This document shows, piece by piece, positions 33,862-42,185 of a DNA stretch of 64,000 bases (within the stretch, counting starts at the first letter, position 1; each line of letters begins with the position of its first letter). This DNA is from Chryseobacterium ureilyticum (GTDB lineage: Bacteria; Bacteroidota; Bacteroidia; Flavobacteriales; Weeksellaceae): the NCBI RefSeq assembly GCF_900156735.1, contig NZ_FTOL01000009.1, forward strand, positions 112,545-176,544, written 5' to 3'. The translations under genes and the position numbers were made by a program. The notes beneath the pieces were generated by a model that had not been told where the DNA came from, made no database searches, and worked only from the letters and a program-made list of their open reading frames with translations.

Positions 33862-34815
33862 TCAATCAACAAAATAATTATAACGGTCTAGAATATATCC
33901 GGATTCTCTCTCCAGATCATCAAGATTACGATTAAGTTCTGGACTGTCTTCATTCAGACTTCGCTGTACAATTCTCATTTTTCCAAGGAAGTCATTTACA
34001 GAATTATTAAAAGCTGTATAGCTGCTTTCCTTCTGTTTTTCGGATGAAGGAATACTTTCGTCCATATTTCTTTTATACAGCTTTTCCATTTGTACATATT
34101 GTTGGGAGAATTTCTGTTTGTAAGCATTAAGGTCTTTCACATCATAAGAATCATCAATGATTTTCTGAGCAAACTCCATTGTTTCTCTGGATTGGAGGAT
34201 CTGTTTTTTCAATGGATGATCTTTAAGAGCTTCTGTTTCTGCCTTTTCAGCTCTTGGTGCCAGCTTTGCAAATAGTTCATCAGCAGCTTTTCTGTTTTCC
34301 TTAATAAGTTTACTTGCTTTTTCACTGATTTCCGTTACTTTTTTACCTTTATCATCCTTCCAGTCTTCTGCATCTTTATAAGCTTCCAGTTCTTTTTTCA
34401 AGGTCTGTAATTGTGAAGCGGTTTCTTTCATTTTATCTACAGAAGTCTGGTATTCTTTTCCCAGGACATCCGGAGCTTTAATCTCCTGATTTGCCCACAT
34501 CATAACAACTGGGGTAAATATCGGAGGGATCCCGGAAAACTGTGGATTTACAGCTACATTCTTTACATAAGCGTCCATTTGTTCCAATGAGTTCTGAAAG
34601 TTCTTAATGAAATCTGAGTGGGCATCATCCATCTTTACCACCTTATTATTAAAAGCGATAATATCTCTCGTTTCATCTCCTGAATTAACACTAAAAGGAT
34701 TTGCCTGCTTGGTATTATTCTGTGATAATTTATCTTTAATCTTCTCAAGTTTGTCACAAGAGATTACGGACAAACCCAGAATAAGCATTCCTGCAATAAT
34801 CAATGGTCTTTTCAT
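33862..34815 (-). CDS. DUF3829 lipoprotein (YiiG-like)
   Basis: A 317-residue lipoprotein. Signal peptide and lipobox LSVISC place the lipidated cysteine at residue 20. The rest is alpha-helical and highly charged, matching DUF3829: 'IIAFNNKVVKMDDAHSDFIKNF', a long central coiled-coil-like part (about 140-230) and a terminal 'GYILDRYNYFVD'. The family is found in envelope lipoproteins of unknown role. It is followed on the same strand by the 58-residue membrane protein and a DUF4303 gene. Confidence 0.88.
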   Translation of the reverse strand: MKRPLIIAGMLILGLSVISCDKLEKIKDKLSQNNTKQANPFSVNSGDETRDIIAFNNKVVKMDDAHSDFIKNFQNSLEQMDAYVKNVAVNPQFSGIPPIFTPVVMMWANQEIKAPDVLGKEYQTSVDKMKETASQLQTLKKELEAYKDAEDWKDDKGKKVTEISEKASKLIKENRKAADELFAKLAPRAEKAETEALKDHPLKKQILQSRETMEFAQKIIDDSYDVKDLNAYKQKFSQQYVQMEKLYKRNMDESIPSSEKQKESSYTAFNNSVNDFLGKMRIVQRSLNEDSPELNRNLDDLERESGYILDRYNYFVD

Positions 34816-34840
34816 AATATAATATTAATGTTAGGTGTTC

Positions 34841-35299
34841 TTACTGTGTTTTTTTAAGATCTTCAAGTTCATTGATAATTTCCTGCATCTTCTTTTTACT
34901 GAAAGACTGGGATATTACAGGACGTTTAAAATGTGAAACATTTTTAAAATCTGCATAGAGAAAACATCCTAAAGGAATGATAGCGAAGCGTATTGTCTGT
35001 AACCCAAATCCTTCAAAATCATTAAGCTCGTATGTAAATTTTCTGCGATTTAATCCTCTATTGGCGACAGTAAGATTTTTAGATATAAAATTAAAGGAAA
35101 CTCTGGGAGGCATAAAAGCAACAAACGTCAGCAGAAGTGAAAATATCAGCATGATAATCCCTGTTTTCAGATAGCTTGTATTGATGATCACAACGATTGA
35201 GATCAATGCCCAAATCATTACAATAATATGCTGTAAAGACACATACTGTTTCACTATATAATCTGTACCTTCTCTTTCTAAATGCTTAAAACCTTCCAT
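34841..35299 (-). CDS. Small membrane protein with PH-like tail
   Basis: A 152-residue protein with two hydrophobic helices around 24-63, a 'FISKNLTVANRGLNRRKFTYELNDFEGFGL' beta-rich stretch and a terminal helix 'FSKKKMQEIINELEDLKK'. It shares this order with the genes at 31827 and 32317 and is about as distant from each. Function unknown. It is 25 bases from the DUF3829 gene, probably one operon. Confidence 0.8.
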   Translation of the reverse strand: MEGFKHLEREGTDYIVKQYVSLQHIIVMIWALISIVVIINTSYLKTGIIMLIFSLLLTFVAFMPPRVSFNFISKNLTVANRGLNRRKFTYELNDFEGFGLQTIRFAIIPLGCFLYADFKNVSHFKRPVISQSFSKKKMQEIINELEDLKKTQ

Positions 35300-35319
35300 A
35301 GCTGCAACTATATTTATTT

Positions 35320-35640
35320 TTATCCGATAAATGAAAACTTACCTTCAAACATTTTTCCGATCAAAGGCAAAGGTTTCTCCACGTCATTCGCTACATTTAT
35401 AATTCCAATAATGGATAATATTAATGGAAGAACTCCGAAAAAGGTAAATACGCCCATGTGGGTAACGGCGAGTACAATTCTAATAGCAATTGATAAAAGA
35501 GCCGTAAAAATTACTAAACCTAAAGACTGCTTAAGATGATATTTCAAAAAGCCGCTAGGTTTGTCTTTTCCCAATACATAGGAAATTATCCACCCAAAAA
35601 CTGTAATATAGGATACGATAGATAATGTTTTGTTGTCCAT
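35320..35640 (-). CDS. DUF4870 membrane protein
   Basis: A 106-residue protein with three or four hydrophobic segments, matching DUF4870 (Tic20-like small membrane proteins): 'SYITVFGWIISYVLG', 'YHLKQSLGLVIFTALLS' and 'FGVLPLILSIIGIINVAND'. It probably heads the minus-strand membrane gene set, 20 bases from the gene downstream. The family has no known function. Confidence 0.88.
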   Translation of the reverse strand: MDNKTLSIVSYITVFGWIISYVLGKDKPSGFLKYHLKQSLGLVIFTALLSIAIRIVLAVTHMGVFTFFGVLPLILSIIGIINVANDVEKPLPLIGKMFEGKFSFIG

Positions 35641-35881
35641 GATAGATAGTTTTTTAAATTAATATTTTCTGTTTTTTTTCTTGTTTCAAAATTGCTACAG
35701 AAAAACAAAACTTCCATTTTTCATATTACTACAAAACAACCTCAACTCAAAAAACAAGTGACTACAAAACGACTACAACATAAACTAATTATTTAATTTA
35801 CAGTAAATTAAAAACGAACCACCCTTTCCCTTTTTTATACAGATAATTGATAAGTGTCTACAATTTTTGTACTTTCACTTC

Positions 35882-37732
35882 ATGAAACTGAAGTACTCTT
35901 TTTTATACTTAATAATTTTCATCTGCACGCTTTGTCCAGCCCAAAATGCCTTTATTGATAACCTTAAAAATCAGTTGAACCAAGACAATACTTCGGTAGC
36001 AGAAAAGTTTCAAATTTATAATGACCTTACAGAATACTATAGAATCAGTGATCAGTACCCTACTGCTGAAAAATATATCCAACAGCAATTAAAGCTTGCG
36101 AAAAATGAACATAATAATACTGAAGAAGTAAAAGCATTAGTACAGGACGGAATTATTAAATTGAACAAAACTGAATATAATAAAGTCCCTCCGATCATAG
36201 ATGCAGCTAATGCTATAGCACAAAAAAGCAAAGATAAAACGGCTCTTCTTTATGCTGATTATTTGAATATTTATTATAATAATACACTCGGTGAATCTGA
36301 GAACACCATTAAGCTTATCCAAAAAACATTGCCTCAAGTAGAAAAACTACCTGCAGAAATTTTATTAAATGCTAAGCTTAACTACCTGCTTTACGGAATT
36401 CACTCGGAGCGGGATGATGCTGAAAACGCTACAAAATATGCTCAAAAAGCTGTAGATCTTGCACAAAAATCAGGGAATAAAAATATGTTGAGCTCTGCTT
36501 ATTCTGCTTTAGCAGTGTGCTACTCATTCCGATATGAAAAAACAAAAGACCTGAAAGACCTAAATGCTGTCATAGAAATGTGTAAAAAAGCGGTTGCGCT
36601 TTATCAGCAGTTTCCCGGTCATGTTTCTCCGCACGCTCAGTCATTGGCTTTGCTTAATCTCAATAACTATTATTTAAGCTACCCAACCATCACACCGGAG
36701 ATTCGTAAAGAAATTCATAATAATACCAACGAAATTCTTACGCTTACTCAGCATACCACTTATAATCAAAGTATTCAGGCTGGAGCTCTTGGTATTCTAA
36801 GCAATCTTGCTACCCGTGATCAGAATCATATTCAGGCGGAGCAATATCTTCTAAAAGCCGAACAACTTCTTCTTACTCAAACCCCGGTCTATTACCATGT
36901 GATGATCAATGTTGTAAGTGATCTTGCCCAATTATATGAAAGGCAAAAAAACTATCAAAAAGCGTATGAATATCAGGCAAAAGTAACTGAATATAACAAC
37001 ATTCTTTACAATGAAGGTCAGGCAGAAACTGTAAAAAGACTAGAAGCGCAATTTCAATCACAGAAAAGAGATGCTGAACTGAAAGTCCTAACTGAAAAAA
37101 CATCCAGTTTAAAGAAAGAAAAGCTTCTTTATATTGGATTAGGAATTATAGGATTGATCGGAGCATTTTTTATGTTTCGTTCTTATCATTACAAATTGCG
37201 ATATTCTATTGAAAGAGAGAAAAAACTGAATACTGAAAAACATGATGCTGAAATACAGGTAAAACTACAGGAAGAAGAGCAGGCAAGATTAAAGGCAGAA
37301 CAGGAATTACTTACTTTACAGCAGCAAAGACTTCAAAGTGAGGTCTTAGCCAGCCAGCTTCATATTCAGCATAAAAATGAGGTTCTTCAGCAGCTTCAGA
37401 CAAAACTTTCTGATACAGACATTAATATTCATCAGGTTGTAAAAGAAGAAAACCGTGTGGATAATGATTTTGAGAAGATTAAATTCACCATTCAGGAGCT
37501 ACATCCTGATTTCTTTAAGAAAATCAATGATAAAGCCAGACAAAAGCTTACTGCACTAGATCTGAAATACTGTGCCTACCTCTACCTAGGAATGGATACC
37601 AAGCAGATTGCCAACCTTCTGAACGTAGAACCCAAAAGTGTAAGAATGACCAAATACCGACTAAAAAAGAAGTTTAAGCTAGATGAGAACACTGCGTTAG
37701 ATACTTTTTTCCAAGGTATATTTTCTGAATAA
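35882..37732 (+). CDS. TPR-repeat sensor with C-terminal LuxR-like HTH
   Basis: A 616-residue regulator. From the ATG at 35882 there is a signal/anchor (MKLKYSFLYLIIFICTLCPAQ), then TPR-like helical repeats (about 25-400), a single membrane span (about 412-433, 'LLYIGLGIIGLIGAFFMF'), a long coiled coil (about 440-510) and a LuxR-type HTH at the C terminus ('LTALDLKYCAYLYLGMDTKQIANLLNVEPKSVRMTKYRLKKKF'). This inside-out design is common in Bacteroidota one-component regulators. An earlier in-frame TTG at 35867 was rejected. It lies upstream of the RiPP cluster and might control it. Confidence 0.85.
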   Translation: MKLKYSFLYLIIFICTLCPAQNAFIDNLKNQLNQDNTSVAEKFQIYNDLTEYYRISDQYPTAEKYIQQQLKLAKNEHNNTEEVKALVQDGIIKLNKTEYNKVPPIIDAANAIAQKSKDKTALLYADYLNIYYNNTLGESENTIKLIQKTLPQVEKLPAEILLNAKLNYLLYGIHSERDDAENATKYAQKAVDLAQKSGNKNMLSSAYSALAVCYSFRYEKTKDLKDLNAVIEMCKKAVALYQQFPGHVSPHAQSLALLNLNNYYLSYPTITPEIRKEIHNNTNEILTLTQHTTYNQSIQAGALGILSNLATRDQNHIQAEQYLLKAEQLLLTQTPVYYHVMINVVSDLAQLYERQKNYQKAYEYQAKVTEYNNILYNEGQAETVKRLEAQFQSQKRDAELKVLTEKTSSLKKEKLLYIGLGIIGLIGAFFMFRSYHYKLRYSIEREKKLNTEKHDAEIQVKLQEEEQARLKAEQELLTLQQQRLQSEVLASQLHIQHKNEVLQQLQTKLSDTDINIHQVVKEENRVDNDFEKIKFTIQELHPDFFKKINDKARQKLTALDLKYCAYLYLGMDTKQIANLLNVEPKSVRMTKYRLKKKFKLDENTALDTFFQGIFSE

Positions 37733-38218
37733 TTCTTTTATTTTCAAAATATTTTAATTCTTAAGCTATTTTAAGAGATCCCTTTTTGAAAGTCATTTTT
37801 GAAACTTCATGCAAATTCTCGTACAAATCAAGGGAAGTACATTTTTTTGTACAAAAGAATGTGATTTTAACTTTCGTTATATTCATTTGATATTTTACTT
37901 CTATTCTACAAAACAACAATTTATACTTTTGGAGATTTCTGTCGCATGATTAAATAATTCTTCATTTTTCATCATTATTTTTCTGTACAAATTCAGCTGT
38001 TAGTTATGGCAAACAGTAAAGAAATACACATGTAATTCACAATATTTATCACCTTAAAGTGACGTATTATTTTTTAGTTTTGAAACCATCAACGTTGATG
38101 AAATATTTTTCACTTTTGGATTGTATGTGTACAGTACAAGATAAATATGAGAATAATGCGCCCACAATGTCAGGGATTATATGACACAAATGATTTATTA
38201 AATTAAAAATTTACCATC
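37733..38218. other. Regulatory gap before the RiPP precursor
   Basis: Almost 490 bases without a convincing gene. It has TAnnTTTG boxes at 37924-37931 and 38075-38082, a perfect 14-bp palindrome at 38087-38100, and several GTACAAA/TTTGTAC motifs (for example near 37830, 37858 and 37984). The size and symmetry suggest regulated transcription of the precursor gene, but no site is proven. Confidence 0.5.
38075..38100 (+). promoter_or_regulatory. Promoter box followed by a perfect palindrome
   Basis: TAGTTTTG (38075-38082) fits the -7 consensus, and CATCAACGTTGATG (38087-38100), which equals its own reverse complement, lies where transcription would start. A dimeric repressor or activator could bind there. 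A clear upstream TTG box is missing. Confidence 0.5.
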
Positions 38219-38419
38219 ATGAAAAAATTAAATGGAATGAAGAGTGATTTCTCTTCTTTAGAAAACAAAAAGTTAGCAAATACAAAAAGTATTATTGGTG
38301 GAGGATCCACAAACGAAAAAACAACTTCTGAAACTGGACCTAGTGGTAAGCCAGGGAATACTGGTGATACTGTAATTTGTGTTGATGGAAAACAGGTAGC
38401 TGTACTATCAATTGATTAA
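38219..38419 (+). CDS. Grasp-with-spasm RiPP precursor peptide
   Basis: A 66-residue peptide with the hallmarks of a Bacteroidota RiPP precursor. The leader (about 1-28) is charged and amphipathic ('FSSLENKKLANTKSII') and ends in a GG site (GGG at 27-29). The core (about 30-66) is rich in Thr, Ser, Asp, Glu and Gly with a single Cys, in 'TVICVDGK'. Such cores are targets for ATP-grasp ligases, which join Ser/Thr or Lys side chains to Asp/Glu carboxylates. It heads the cluster with an ATP-grasp and a SPASM-domain gene. The exact modification is unknown. Confidence 0.82.
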   Translation: MKKLNGMKSDFSSLENKKLANTKSIIGGGSTNEKTTSETGPSGKPGNTGDTVICVDGKQVAVLSID

Positions 38420-38427
38420 AAAATGAC

Positions 38428-38448
38428 AGGAGGGGACAATCCCCTCCT
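38428..38448 (+). terminator. GC-rich hairpin after the precursor gene
   Basis: AGGAGGGGA (38428-38436) pairs with TCCCCTCCT (38440-38448), loop CAA, with no T run after it. It begins 9 bases past the precursor stop. It may be an attenuator or RNA-processing site that makes the precursor more abundant than the enzymes. Confidence 0.65.
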
Positions 38449-38479
38449 ATCTTCATAAGACAGGAATACAAATTCAACC

Positions 38480-39370
38480 ATGAAAATAAAAATAAACGTC
38501 ATACTGCTTATACTGCTGTTTTTCTTTTCCTGTAAAAGTAAAAAGCTAAACTATATTGAATATTATCACGAAGTATATACTATAGACAGTATTCATAGGG
38601 TAAATAAGGATACTCTGGCTACAATAAAAAAGTATAAAAGGTTATTTAGAAAATATTCCCCTGTTCAAAATGAAAGAATAGAAGAATATGAAAACTATAT
38701 CAAATATGCTGACCGATATAATAAAAACTTCGGTGGACAAAAAAGTCTGGACAAATTAATAGCACAGGTAGCCCCCTATTGGAAATACAAAAGAGAAGAT
38801 GCCGAATTTTTTAAGCTCTATAAAAAATATGGTATTGATAGTATGACTGTAGAACAGAAAGTGAGTGAATGGAAGAAAGGTTTAAATAAAAAATTGATTG
38901 ATTCTTTCAGTGTTGCATTTGAAAGAGATCAATATAATGAACGACGTGGACCAACAGTTGAAATCAATGATAGAAAAAATGCAAGTCTCCTCTTATGGAC
39001 ATTTAAAAATTATGGGTATCCATCAAAGCAAAAAATCGGATTAACAGGGAATAATAACAGCTTTATGCCAATGGGTGTCTTATTTAATCATATGGCAGGC
39101 TCTCAGAACTATGAATATTTTAAAATAAAGTTACTGGAGTATGTAAGATCCGGGGAATGCACTCCCAGAGATTATATAGAGATGGTAGATAAACATCAAT
39201 ATATTAACTATTCCGAATCTATTTATGGAATATTCAACCATTATTCTACTCCTGATTTTAATGCTTCGGACTCAGCACGCATCAATAGAAACCGGAAAGC
39301 TATTGGGTTTCCAAGCTTAAAACAATCTTCAAATATTACCAAAGATTTTCAAAAGAAGATCACACAGTAA
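38480..39370 (+). CDS. DUF6624-like lipoprotein in the RiPP cluster
   Basis: A 296-residue predicted lipoprotein: hydrophobic signal with lipobox FFFSC (about C18), then KSKK. The C-terminal third ('FKNYGYPSKQKIGL', then 'NHMAGSQNYEYFKIKLLEYVRSGECTPRDYIEMVDK' and a later 'ESIYGIF') resembles DUF6624, a domain found beside other peptide clusters. It lies between the precursor and the ATP-grasp gene in one direction. It could protect the producer or process the peptide, but no catalytic residue is certain. Confidence 0.75.
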   Translation: MKIKINVILLILLFFFSCKSKKLNYIEYYHEVYTIDSIHRVNKDTLATIKKYKRLFRKYSPVQNERIEEYENYIKYADRYNKNFGGQKSLDKLIAQVAPYWKYKREDAEFFKLYKKYGIDSMTVEQKVSEWKKGLNKKLIDSFSVAFERDQYNERRGPTVEINDRKNASLLLWTFKNYGYPSKQKIGLTGNNNSFMPMGVLFNHMAGSQNYEYFKIKLLEYVRSGECTPRDYIEMVDKHQYINYSESIYGIFNHYSTPDFNASDSARINRNRKAIGFPSLKQSSNITKDFQKKITQ

Positions 39371-39417
39371 TATACCTATCACCTGTAATTTACTCTATTT
39401 TTTTAAGAAAAACACCT

Positions 39418-40320
39418 ATGATACTTATTATCTCTCAAAAAAATGAAACAGCTACAATAGATGTAATCAGGCATTTGATGATTCTGAAAAAAAAATTTAT
39501 CCGGGTTCATGAAGATGAAGTATTTGAGATAAAAACTATAAAAAAAAGAATCCTAATTGAAAGCAGCCGCAATAGATTTTTTATTGATGAAATTGAAAGC
39601 GTTTGGTACAGGAGAGGTGGATTAAACTTCAGCAGATTAAAATACAGCAATCATTCAATTCTTCTTCATATGAATGAAACTCAATATTGGCTTGAAGATT
39701 ATATACAGAAAACGCTTGAATCTAAAAGACATATCAATAAAGAAAGCACTTCACTTATCAATAAACTTATTGTACTTGATAAAGCCAGAGAACTAGGCTT
39801 CGACATCCCTGAATATTTTTTGGCAGAGAATACAGATCAGGTGAAGCTCAATAAAACTATTCTAAAAACAATTAATGGAAATGTGACTTTGGATGAAATT
39901 AAAAAAGATTTCAGCGGATTCATGTATACAACATTAGTTGAAGAGCGCGAAAGTCAGGATTTTTTCATCACTTTTTTTCAAGAAAAAATTGAAAAAGACT
40001 TTGAAATAAGAACTTTTTATTTGAATGACCACTGTTGGTCTATGGCTATTTTCTCGCAGAATGATGAACAAACAAAAACAGACTTTAGAAAATACAATAA
40101 AAAGAATCCCAATAGAAACGTACCGTATGTTCTTCCAAAATATATAGAAGAAAAAATCAACTTATTAATGAAGTCTTTAGATATCAATTGTGGTTCTTTA
40201 GATTTTATAAAGAAAGGAGAAAAATATTATTTTTTAGAAATCAATCCAATTGGTCAGTTTTCAAGCTTATCTCATACATGTAATTATGCATTGGAACAAA
40301 AATTAGCTGAATATTTATGA
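39418..40320 (+). CDS. gwsG: Grasp-with-spasm ATP-grasp peptide ligase
   Basis: A 300-residue ATP-grasp enzyme of the microviridin/graspetide type that forms ester or amide cross-links in the precursor. Family marks are the N-terminal 'SVWYRRGG' motif, the central 'GFMYTTLVEERE' nucleotide segment and the C-terminal metal-binding 'DFIKKGEKYYFLEINPIGQF' with its 'EINP' motif. Its length equals other peptide ligases. The stop codon overlaps the next start (ATGA), which suggests coupled translation. The gene symbol follows the grasp-with-spasm nomenclature; the family assignment is good. Confidence 0.88.
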   Translation: MILIISQKNETATIDVIRHLMILKKKFIRVHEDEVFEIKTIKKRILIESSRNRFFIDEIESVWYRRGGLNFSRLKYSNHSILLHMNETQYWLEDYIQKTLESKRHINKESTSLINKLIVLDKARELGFDIPEYFLAENTDQVKLNKTILKTINGNVTLDEIKKDFSGFMYTTLVEERESQDFFITFFQEKIEKDFEIRTFYLNDHCWSMAIFSQNDEQTKTDFRKYNKKNPNRNVPYVLPKYIEEKINLLMKSLDINCGSLDFIKKGEKYYFLEINPIGQFSSLSHTCNYALEQKLAEYL

Positions 40321-40499
40321 AAAGATTATATAAAGAAAAGAATAAATTACCATTAACATTTAAATATCTTGATCTATTTAAAACAAAGAATACCGGCAAA
40401 TTAAATAGTGACTCTTTATACTATTTAAATTCAGACAAATTTCAAACGGTCTTTTATCCTAGAGAAAAACCCTTTAAATCGTTACATCGATTATTATAA
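40317..40499 (+). CDS. Short frame overlapping the ATP-grasp gene
   Basis: A 60-residue basic peptide (MKRLYKEKNKLPLTFKYLD...), starting inside the stop of the ATP-grasp gene (ATGA). The overlap and the lack of stop codons speak for a real, co-translated gene, but its end ('FYPREKPFKSLHRLL') is not a known motif and it has neither leader nor GG site. It may be a small cluster accessory protein or a spurious frame. Confidence 0.45.
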   Translation: MKRLYKEKNKLPLTFKYLDLFKTKNTGKLNSDSLYYLNSDKFQTVFYPREKPFKSLHRLL

Positions 40500-40639
40500 A
40501 ATATTTTCTAGTGTCAGATTGAGATGAACCTATTGAAAACAATCTGCAAAGCTGAACACAGGTATACCCCCATTGAATTCAGTCACAAAATTGAGCATAA
40601 ATAACTTTAAGATCATTCTTTATATAAAATTATTACCTA

Positions 40640-41710
40640 ATGACCTATTTCAATCTATTCAGCAACATTCTACCCACTAAAGGTCCAACGCGTATACTTA
40701 TCTCAGATTTGCAGAGAAACACGTCAGAATTACATCCTTTGGAGCTGTATGAGATTATTGTGGAATTAAAATCCCATTCTATTGAAGACATGATGAAAAA
40801 TTATGATGAAGCGTCTAAAGAAATTGTTCAGGAATACCTCAACCTTTTGTTAGAAAAAGAATATGGATTCATCAGTAAAAATGATTGGGACCGTAATTTT
40901 CCTCCCCTTTCTCATGAATATCATGAACCCAGTACCATAAACCATATCTTTATAGAACTGGAAGAAATAGGATTACTCAATAAGATAAAATCCTCTATAG
41001 AAAACCTAGGAATCAGACATTTGGTTATTTATTGTTTAAAACCACTCACTGCAAAGGAATTGATCGAGATTGATAATACCTTTAAAACCTCCGTTTTATC
41101 CGGTATAGAAATATTTTCCCCTTTTCATAAGGATGTGGATCTTTCTTTTATACAGGCTATTCATCAGAATACAGTGAGAATATACAGTCTCATTTTCTAC
41201 AATTGTTCCCAACCACCTTTCAAAGCTAAAAATGAATTCAGATTTTCATTAAGATTCCTCAAAGATGAGCTACAACTATCTGCCTGTGGAAAAGTGGAAC
41301 TGAAATATTTTAATACCAACATCAGTAAAGTATTGGAAGCTATCAATCACAATTCCTGCCTTCACAAGAAAATCGGTATTGATAAAAACGGAAATATTAA
41401 AAACTGTCCTTTAATGCTGGAAAGCTTTGGTAATATCCAAACAACAAGTCTTGAAACAGCACTGAATCAACCTGGTTTCAAAAAATATTGGAACTTAACC
41501 AAAGACAGCGTAGAGATCTGTAAAGACTGTGAATTCCGATATGTATGTACAGATTGCAGAGCCTATACGGAAGGCAGCGATAAAAACAAAGCAGGTCTTG
41601 ATATCTCAAAGCCTCTGAAATGCGGCTATAATCCTTATACAGGAAAATGGAAAGATTGGACAAAAAATCCTTTAAAGAAGAAAATATTCAATTCGTTGAA
41701 GATCAGATAA
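40640..41710 (+). CDS. gwsS: Grasp-with-spasm SPASM-domain maturase
   Basis: A 356-residue protein with a C-terminal SPASM domain: C240-x15-C256 with the G-x4-C spacing, then C294-x2-C297-x5-C303-x2-C306 and C328, enough for auxiliary Fe-S clusters. The first 160 residues have no cysteine, so the CxxxCxxC motif of radical SAM enzymes is missing, although the middle part still has barrel-like strands. I recall that this partner family is defined in NCBI/TIGRFAMs models as the SPASM half of the pair. It may act as a peptide-binding scaffold or an Fe-S protein, not as a radical SAM enzyme. Confidence 0.86.
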   Translation: MTYFNLFSNILPTKGPTRILISDLQRNTSELHPLELYEIIVELKSHSIEDMMKNYDEASKEIVQEYLNLLLEKEYGFISKNDWDRNFPPLSHEYHEPSTINHIFIELEEIGLLNKIKSSIENLGIRHLVIYCLKPLTAKELIEIDNTFKTSVLSGIEIFSPFHKDVDLSFIQAIHQNTVRIYSLIFYNCSQPPFKAKNEFRFSLRFLKDELQLSACGKVELKYFNTNISKVLEAINHNSCLHKKIGIDKNGNIKNCPLMLESFGNIQTTSLETALNQPGFKKYWNLTKDSVEICKDCEFRYVCTDCRAYTEGSDKNKAGLDISKPLKCGYNPYTGKWKDWTKNPLKKKIFNSLKIR

Positions 41711-41737
41711 TGTTCTTTACTCCTTTTATTATTCACA

Positions 41738-41768
41738 AACCGCTTTTAAATAGAATTTAAAAGCGGTT
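41738..41768. terminator. Terminator at the end of the RiPP cluster
   Basis: A perfect 14-bp stem (41738-41751 with 41755-41768), loop AGA. It lies between the SPASM gene and a convergent membrane protein gene and can serve both. Confidence 0.85.
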
Positions 41769-41795
41769 CGTTATATTTATAATATCGGTTATTTT

Positions 41796-42173
41796 TTATT
41801 TAAAAAATTTCCATTTAGGAATAATGGCAAGCATTCCAAAGCCTGTAAAAAGGAAAAGGTTTGTCACATCCGTATACAGGAAAGTAGAAAGGTAATAATT
41901 ATGCATAAAGAAATGCAGTACCAATAACACCGGGAACATAATGATCCCTACTTTTCTGTAAAAGAACATCAGTACCAATCCTATCATCATCAACGCATCA
42001 ATTGAAAAGATAATGTAAAAGTACCATCTCGGTATATCAAGATATTCATGCTGAAGATATTCATCAACATCAATTCCCAAGCCCATTACGGTAAACAACA
42101 TTAAGGCAGCAAATGCCAGTACAAATCCCCATCCTTTTTTAGGATCTTCGTCAAAATAGCTGTATTCTTCCAT
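41796..42173 (-). CDS. Small membrane protein of unknown function
   Basis: A 125-residue protein with a polar acidic N-terminus (MEEYSYFDEDPKKGWG) and four hydrophobic helices (about 16-34, 50-70, 72-90 and 98-116). No family is recognised. It lies 69 bases downstream of the Lrp/AsnC regulator stop on the same strand, but a terminator stands between them, so it is probably separately expressed. Confidence 0.75.
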   Translation of the reverse strand: MEEYSYFDEDPKKGWGFVLAFAALMLFTVMGLGIDVDEYLQHEYLDIPRWYFYIIFSIDALMMIGLVLMFFYRKVGIIMFPVLLVLHFFMHNYYLSTFLYTDVTNLFLFTGFGMLAIIPKWKFFK

Positions 42174-42185
42174 AGGTACAAAAAT

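Noticed and set aside
33550..33891. A 113-codon plus-strand frame between DUF4303 and DUF3829 genes
   Set aside because: It is antisense to the better supported 58-residue membrane protein and overlaps both neighbours.
38125..38184. A 19-codon frame upstream of the RiPP precursor, possibly a leader peptide
   Set aside because: It is very short, has no ribosome-site support and shows no attenuator-type codon run; chance is the simpler explanation.
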